41,633 bases of DNA from a virus. The notes beneath the pieces are model-generated. The model did not search any database. It was given only the letters and a program-made list of their open reading frames with translations, and was not told where the DNA came from. Numbering within the stretch: the stretch's first letter is position 1; each line of letters begins with the position of its first letter. Made by a program: the position numbers and the translations under genes. Below are positions 39,248 through 41,633 of this stretch, piece after piece. Where the stretch lies: positions 1-41,633 of the IMG/VR virus record IMGVR_UViG_3300036766_000655; one strand, 5' to 3'.

Positions 39248-39778
39248 TTAGTTTTCCGTATCCCAATTTTCCGCTTTTTCAGTAAGGCTTTTAGTTAACT
39301 CTATTTCTTCTTCTAACTCCTTTCGCATTAGTTCTAGTTCTTCTTTTTCCTGTTCTTTGGTTTGCTCTAATTCCCTTGCTTCATTAGGAACATGATTAAT
39401 CAAGTTGTCAAAATTGCAGTTTAAAAATATTTCAGCATCTTTATTATTGCGTAACAGATATATTTCCCTTTCTTGTTCATTCATTCCCTGCAACTTTTTC
39501 ATTATCTGATATATATTCCGCTTTACAATAACTGATGCCTTAGCCTTTCTTCCTAGAAAAGTTTCTAATTCCGTTTGTTCCTTCCGTAACTTGTCTATTT
39601 CCTGATTAACGGAATTAAAATCTTTTTGTACCGCTAATAACTTTCTTTCAATCAGCTTTGCAATAGAAAATTTTTTGGTAATAGTAAAGCAAAGTCCTTT
39701 GTGTCTAGCTAAAATTTCTTTTAGCTTTTCTACTTCTTCTTCCTTTATGTCAAATTCAATCCCGTCTAACTTTATCAT
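39248..39778 (-). CDS. Coiled-coil protein (176 aa)
   Basis: Long helical protein with heptads (EEEVEKLKEILARHKG, VNQEIDKLRKEQTELETF) and a highly charged C-terminal coiled coil (ELEQTKEQEKEELELMRKEL). The ATG follows AAGGAAGGTACTAGTA. Its promoter carries an 8-bp inverted repeat that flanks the -10 box, suggesting that the unit is repressed or regulated. No known family; could be an oligomeric regulator or a structural scaffold in replication. Confidence 0.78.
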   Translation of the reverse strand: MIKLDGIEFDIKEEEVEKLKEILARHKGLCFTITKKFSIAKLIERKLLAVQKDFNSVNQEIDKLRKEQTELETFLGRKAKASVIVKRNIYQIMKKLQGMNEQEREIYLLRNNKDAEIFLNCNFDNLINHVPNEARELEQTKEQEKEELELMRKELEEEIELTKSLTEKAENWDTEN

Positions 39779-39796
39779 TACTAGTACCTTCCTTAT

Positions 39797-39837
39797 TATC
39801 TAGCAAGCATTATAGCATACTGGCTAGATAATGTCAA
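39797..39837 (-). promoter_or_regulatory. Promoter with overlapping palindromic operator
   Basis: Minus strand: TTGACA (39837-39832), 17-base spacer, TATAAT (39814-39809), preceded by TGC. TATCTAGC (39797-39804) and GCTAGATA (39823-39830) form a perfect 8-bp inverted repeat around the -10 box, typical of a repressor site. It serves the genes at 39778 and 39215. Confidence 0.85.
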
Positions 39838-39873
39838 GAAAAAAATGAAGGGCAAGAAAAAAAATTTCATGGT

Positions 39874-40131
39874 TCAATCTTCTAGCCTATCAAATTCTAC
39901 TTCCCCTGATTCAATGTTAAGCCTTACAAAGCCTTTTAAAATGGTCCATCCTTCCCCAAGTTCCTTGTTTCCGCTTGCTTCTATGCGGTCCTGCTTTGTC
40001 TGCAATCCCTTTCTTGAACTACTCCTAACTGTTACGGCCCCGTTTTTTGCAATATAAACCGGAATATCAAAGCATGTTTCATTTTCGCTAATCCTTACTA
40101 ATCCTAGCTTATCCGCTTTCCCCTTTTTCAT
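39874..40131 (-). CDS. Hypothetical protein (85 aa)
   Basis: Start at ATG 40131 (MKKGKADKLGLVRISENETC) since GAAAGGGGAAACAG lies upstream; the frame to 40158 (TTG) is not needed. Beta-rich with an interesting regularity (CFDIPVYIAKNGAVTVRSSS; GWTILKGFVRLNIESGEVEF), possibly a small beta-barrel. The gene sits after the SprT-like gene's terminator and lacks an obvious own promoter, so readthrough is needed unless a weak promoter is hidden in the CTTTAAAG-rich gap. Function unknown. Confidence 0.75.
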   Translation of the reverse strand: MKKGKADKLGLVRISENETCFDIPVYIAKNGAVTVRSSSRKGLQTKQDRIEASGNKELGEGWTILKGFVRLNIESGEVEFDRLED

Positions 40132-40178
40132 CCTGTTTCCCCTTTCTGCTTTTTTCAAACTTTAAAGTTAATAAAAAA

Positions 40179-40206
40179 TAGACTAGCGGATTAATCCGCT
40201 AGTCTA
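40179..40206 (-). terminator. Perfect 28-base palindrome, terminator overlapping the SprT-like stop codon
   Basis: TAGACTAGCGGATT and its exact complement. On the minus strand it is followed by ATTTTTTATT, so it should end transcripts of the SprT-like gene. The stop TAA lies in the loop. Confidence 0.92.
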
Positions 40207-40811
40207 AATTTCGTATGACAAATATCACAAGTTGCGGAAAATTCATTTACTTTCGCTACCCTAACAATCATCCCGCAATCGCAAACAAATTTCCGCAAGT
40301 AGGTATATTGCTTAGGTCCATCCATTCTATGAAGTTGAAAAAGTTCCATATTAGCACTAAGCAACTTTTCAATTTCTTTTCCAGTATCATTAAGGCTAGT
40401 AAAACAGAATCCATAAGTTTTATCCTGTTGAACTTTCAAACCGTGATTTTCTGCAACTTCTTTAAATTTGCGGTTGTGATATTGATTACTGCAACAATCC
40501 TTCACGCCTTGCTGATTATTGAAATTATGAACCATTTCATGTAACATAATTTCTACCGGATTATGTCTATTTAAATCTTCCGCGCAAATGGTTAATTCTG
40601 AAACAAAGCAATTATTTATATCATCTTTCCATCTTTTCGGAGCAAAAAAACCAATAGCCTTTTTAATTCTTCCTTTGGTTTGAATCATAATTCTAACATT
40701 CTGGTCTAACTGGTTATCATACATTTTTTCATTAATGATATGATACCATCTTTCAAGTTCTTGCGTTATCTCTACTATCGAATTTTTAAAAATGGCTTTC
40801 TGCTTATTCAT
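40191..40811 (-). CDS. SprT-like zinc metallopeptidase (206 aa)
   Basis: Catalytic HEMVH at residues 91-95, with the third zinc ligand expected in the downstream NQYHNRKFKEVAENHG segment. A C-terminal zinc ribbon has CDCG (about 174-177) and CDIC (194-197). The family (SprT/Spartan) includes DNA-dependent proteases that clear DNA-protein crosslinks, which would suit a phage replication block; regulated host proteolysis is another possibility. ATG 40811 follows AAAGGGGAAACAG. Promoter at 40897-40870, terminator at 40179-40206, so this is an autonomous unit. The first part (residues 1-45) is a helix with basic patches. Confidence 0.88.
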   Translation of the reverse strand: MNKQKAIFKNSIVEITQELERWYHIINEKMYDNQLDQNVRIMIQTKGRIKKAIGFFAPKRWKDDINNCFVSELTICAEDLNRHNPVEIMLHEMVHNFNNQQGVKDCCSNQYHNRKFKEVAENHGLKVQQDKTYGFCFTSLNDTGKEIEKLLSANMELFQLHRMDGPKQYTYLRKFVCDCGMIVRVAKVNEFSATCDICHTKFRLAD

Positions 40812-40869
40812 CCTGTTTCCCCTTTAGTTTTTGCGGTCCTGCTTTTTCGTATCCCTTAACTTTAAATAT

Positions 40870-40897
40870 AGTCTAGCACAAAATTTTTATTTGTCAA
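40870..40897 (-). promoter_or_regulatory. Sigma70 promoter of the SprT-like gene
   Basis: Minus strand: TTGACA (40897-40892), 16-base spacer, TAGACT (40875-40870), preceded by TGC. Identical for about 20 bases to the promoter at 2669, pointing to recent duplication or gene conversion. Confidence 0.82.
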
Positions 40898-40931
40898 GTT
40901 TTTTCTTTACTTTTTTTAAACTTTTTTTGTA

Positions 40932-40965
40932 AGCAATAAACATGCCATAGCAAGAATCATGCCAA
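40932..40965 (-). promoter_or_regulatory. TTGGCAT-N-GC elements R1 and R2, tandem
   Basis: Minus strand: TTGGCATGATTCTTGCT (R2) directly followed by ATGGCATGTTTATTGCT (R1). Both have GG-N10-GC and a TTGC -12 box, matching the sigma54 consensus TGGCAc-N5-TTGC except C to T. They point toward the SprT-like gene. Confidence 0.55.
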
Positions 40966-41046
40966 AAATTTAAATTTAAAAAGAAAGTTTTAACTTTTTT
41001 TTAAAGTTATATATAATGATAGATAGTTAAACTTAATTATGCAAGT

Positions 41047-41150
41047 TAACTTATTGATTTTGTTGCGGATTCATTCTAAGCCTTTTACAGACATTTTTAT
41101 TTATATGTCCATATGGTTCTAGCCTTATTTTGTAACTTATTGATTTTGTT
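41047..41150. repeat. Direct repeat TAACTTATTGATTTTGTT, two copies
   Basis: Identical 18-mers at 41047-41064 and 41133-41150, 86 bases apart. Inverted relatives (AATAAAATCAAT) lie at 2219 and 2314 in the other control region. Confidence 0.85.
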
Positions 41151-41208
41151 AAACTTTAAAAGGTAGATTTTTCTTTTTCATAGGCTTTAAATCGCCTTAC
41201 ATTTTGTT

Positions 41209-41225
41209 TGCATAAGTTATGCCAA
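41209..41225 (-). promoter_or_regulatory. TTGGCAT-N-GC element R3
   Basis: Minus strand CTTGGCATAACTTATGCA. GG-N10-GC; the -12 box is ATGC. Overlaps the palindrome GCATAAGTTATGC. Confidence 0.45.
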
Positions 41226-41268
41226 GTGAAAAGAAAAATAGAAAATAAATTTTTTTTCTTTTTCGTTT

Positions 41269-41285
41269 TTGGCATGGTCCTTGCT
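41269..41285 (+). promoter_or_regulatory. TTGGCAT-N-GC element R4
   Basis: Plus strand TTGGCATGGTCCTTGCT, GG-N10-GC with a TTGC -12 box. It is the only element in this gap on the plus strand and points at the 3' end of the junction-crossing gene. Confidence 0.5.
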
Positions 41286-41334
41286 TTATAAAACTTAGTC
41301 TTTAAAGTTAATAAATTTAGTAGAAAAAAAATAA

Positions 41335-41351
41335 GGCAAGTTCTATGCCAA
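41335..41351 (-). promoter_or_regulatory. TTGGCAT-N-GC element R5
   Basis: Minus strand TTTGGCATAGAACTTGCC. GG-N10-GC with TTGC. It overlaps the stop codon (TTG GCA TAG) of the junction-crossing gene. Confidence 0.5.
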
Positions 41352-41633
41352 AATTTCAGAAATTAATTTATGTCTATTCAGAATATAAGGTTCATGATTT
41401 TGGTTTTTTCTACTAGCCATATAATCAGCAAGGTAAAGAATCAATTCATTTAGTGAATAGTTATAAATAGATTTTTTAAATTCGCTAGGTGTAAAAATTC
41501 CAGAATGAAATTTTATTAGATTAACTAATTCTGTCTGGTCCTGCTTTTCAATTTCATTTAGTAGAATGATATTTTCATCAATGTAAGATTGAACTATTAA
41601 AGAAGCTATGAAAGGATGATTTTTATAATCATC
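41343..41633 (-). CDS. 3' part of the junction-crossing hypothetical protein (96 aa here)
   Basis: Open from the window edge to TAG 41345-41343. The visible protein starts DDYKNHPFIASLIVQSYIDE and continues helical (NEIEKQDQTELVNLIKFHSG, FTPSEFKKSIYNYSLNELIL), ending HKLISEILA. It has no start codon inside the window, and its phase joins exactly to the open frame at the left edge (126-1), so the whole gene is probably about 138 residues on a circular genome. Family not recognised; helical and acidic, possibly a small regulator. It would be read from the left end of the early block. Confidence 0.72.
   Translation of the reverse strand, partial: DDYKNHPFIASLIVQSYIDENIILLNEIEKQDQTELVNLIKFHSGIFTPSEFKKSIYNYSLNELILYLADYMASRKNQNHEPYILNRHKLISEILA

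Larger units (their letters stand above)
40898..41342. other. Second control gap (about 450 bases) with five TTGGCAT-N-GC elements
   Basis: No gene visible on either strand. It contains five of the seven TTGGCAT-N-GC elements, two copies of TAACTTATTGATTTTGTT (41047-41064, 41133-41150) and three CTTTAAA-type motifs. AT-rich with T/A tracts (TTTTTTTTAAAG, ATATATAATGATAG). On a circular map this gap is 2.7 kb from the divergent region and shares its motifs, so it may be part of the same origin/control system. Confidence 0.65.

Noticed and set aside
1-41633. Integrated prophage with attachment sites
   Set aside because: No integrase, excisionase, repressor or host genes were seen, and the ends join in frame instead of showing host DNA.

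Overview
The window looks like a complete, circular (or circularly permuted) genome of a low-GC, tailed dsDNA phage. Its morphology is siphovirus-like: HK97-type head genes, a tail-tube and tape-measure module with a frameshifted tail assembly chaperone, and no tail sheath or contractile baseplate genes. TAA, TAG and TGA all end recognisable genes, so the genetic code is standard. Promoters are near-consensus sigma70 type with an extended -10 (TGnTATAAT), and the early genes share a GAAAGGGGAA-type ribosome site. This fits a low-GC Gram-positive-like bacterial host better than Bacteroidetes, but the host cannot be fixed from the sequence. I see no integrase, CI-like repressor, tRNA, CRISPR array or insertion sequence, so a strictly lytic lifestyle is likely though not proven.

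Layout. The left end (1-1879) is a minus-strand block of very small early-type genes, including a pentapeptide-repeat protein and a Cys-rich protein. Several of these genes have a private promoter and one a clear terminator. A 0.75 kb non-coding divergent region (about 1965-2690) is rich in repeats and hairpins and is the best origin or control candidate. Two small plus-strand genes follow (2737-3486). Next come 1.1 kb of homopolymer-rich non-coding DNA and a strong promoter at 4547-4575. The late operon (4656-29463, plus strand) runs in this order: terminase small subunit, large terminase split into ATPase and nuclease genes by four unrelated small genes, portal-MuF fusion, XkdF-like protease, scaffold-like protein, major capsid protein, connectors, two paralogous tail-tube genes, tail assembly chaperone with an A-AAA-AAC slippery site, tape measure, a 1417-residue beta-propeller/Asp-box tail protein, hub-like protein, amidase endolysin and holin-like membrane proteins. 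A bidirectional terminator at 29501-29539 separates it from the convergent minus-strand replication block.

The replication block (40811 down to 29525) encodes an SprT-like metallopeptidase, small proteins, an SNF2-family helicase, an SSB-like protein with an acidic DIPF tail, a CHC2-TOPRIM primase fused to an MCM-like AAA+ helicase, a DUF1653 protein, a PD-(D/E)XK (VRR-NUC-like) nuclease and a DUF1599-like nucleotide-modification or MazG-like protein. An open reading frame runs off both ends of the window in the same phase and direction, which supports circularity. On the circle, the genome is two divergent arms that start near 2-2.7 kb and converge at 29.5 kb.

Most notable signals: (i) a split large terminase carrying four unknown genes between its two domains; (ii) seven copies of a TTGGCAT-N-GC element, all with GG-N10-GC spacing like sigma54 -24/-12 promoters (or a TTGGCA-N7-TGC operator), confined to the two control gaps; (iii) a large family of AACTTTAAAGTT-like palindromes; (iv) an early gene interrupted by an amber codon beside a G9 tract; (v) duplicated tail-tube genes; and (vi) a DnaG-type primase-MCM fusion.
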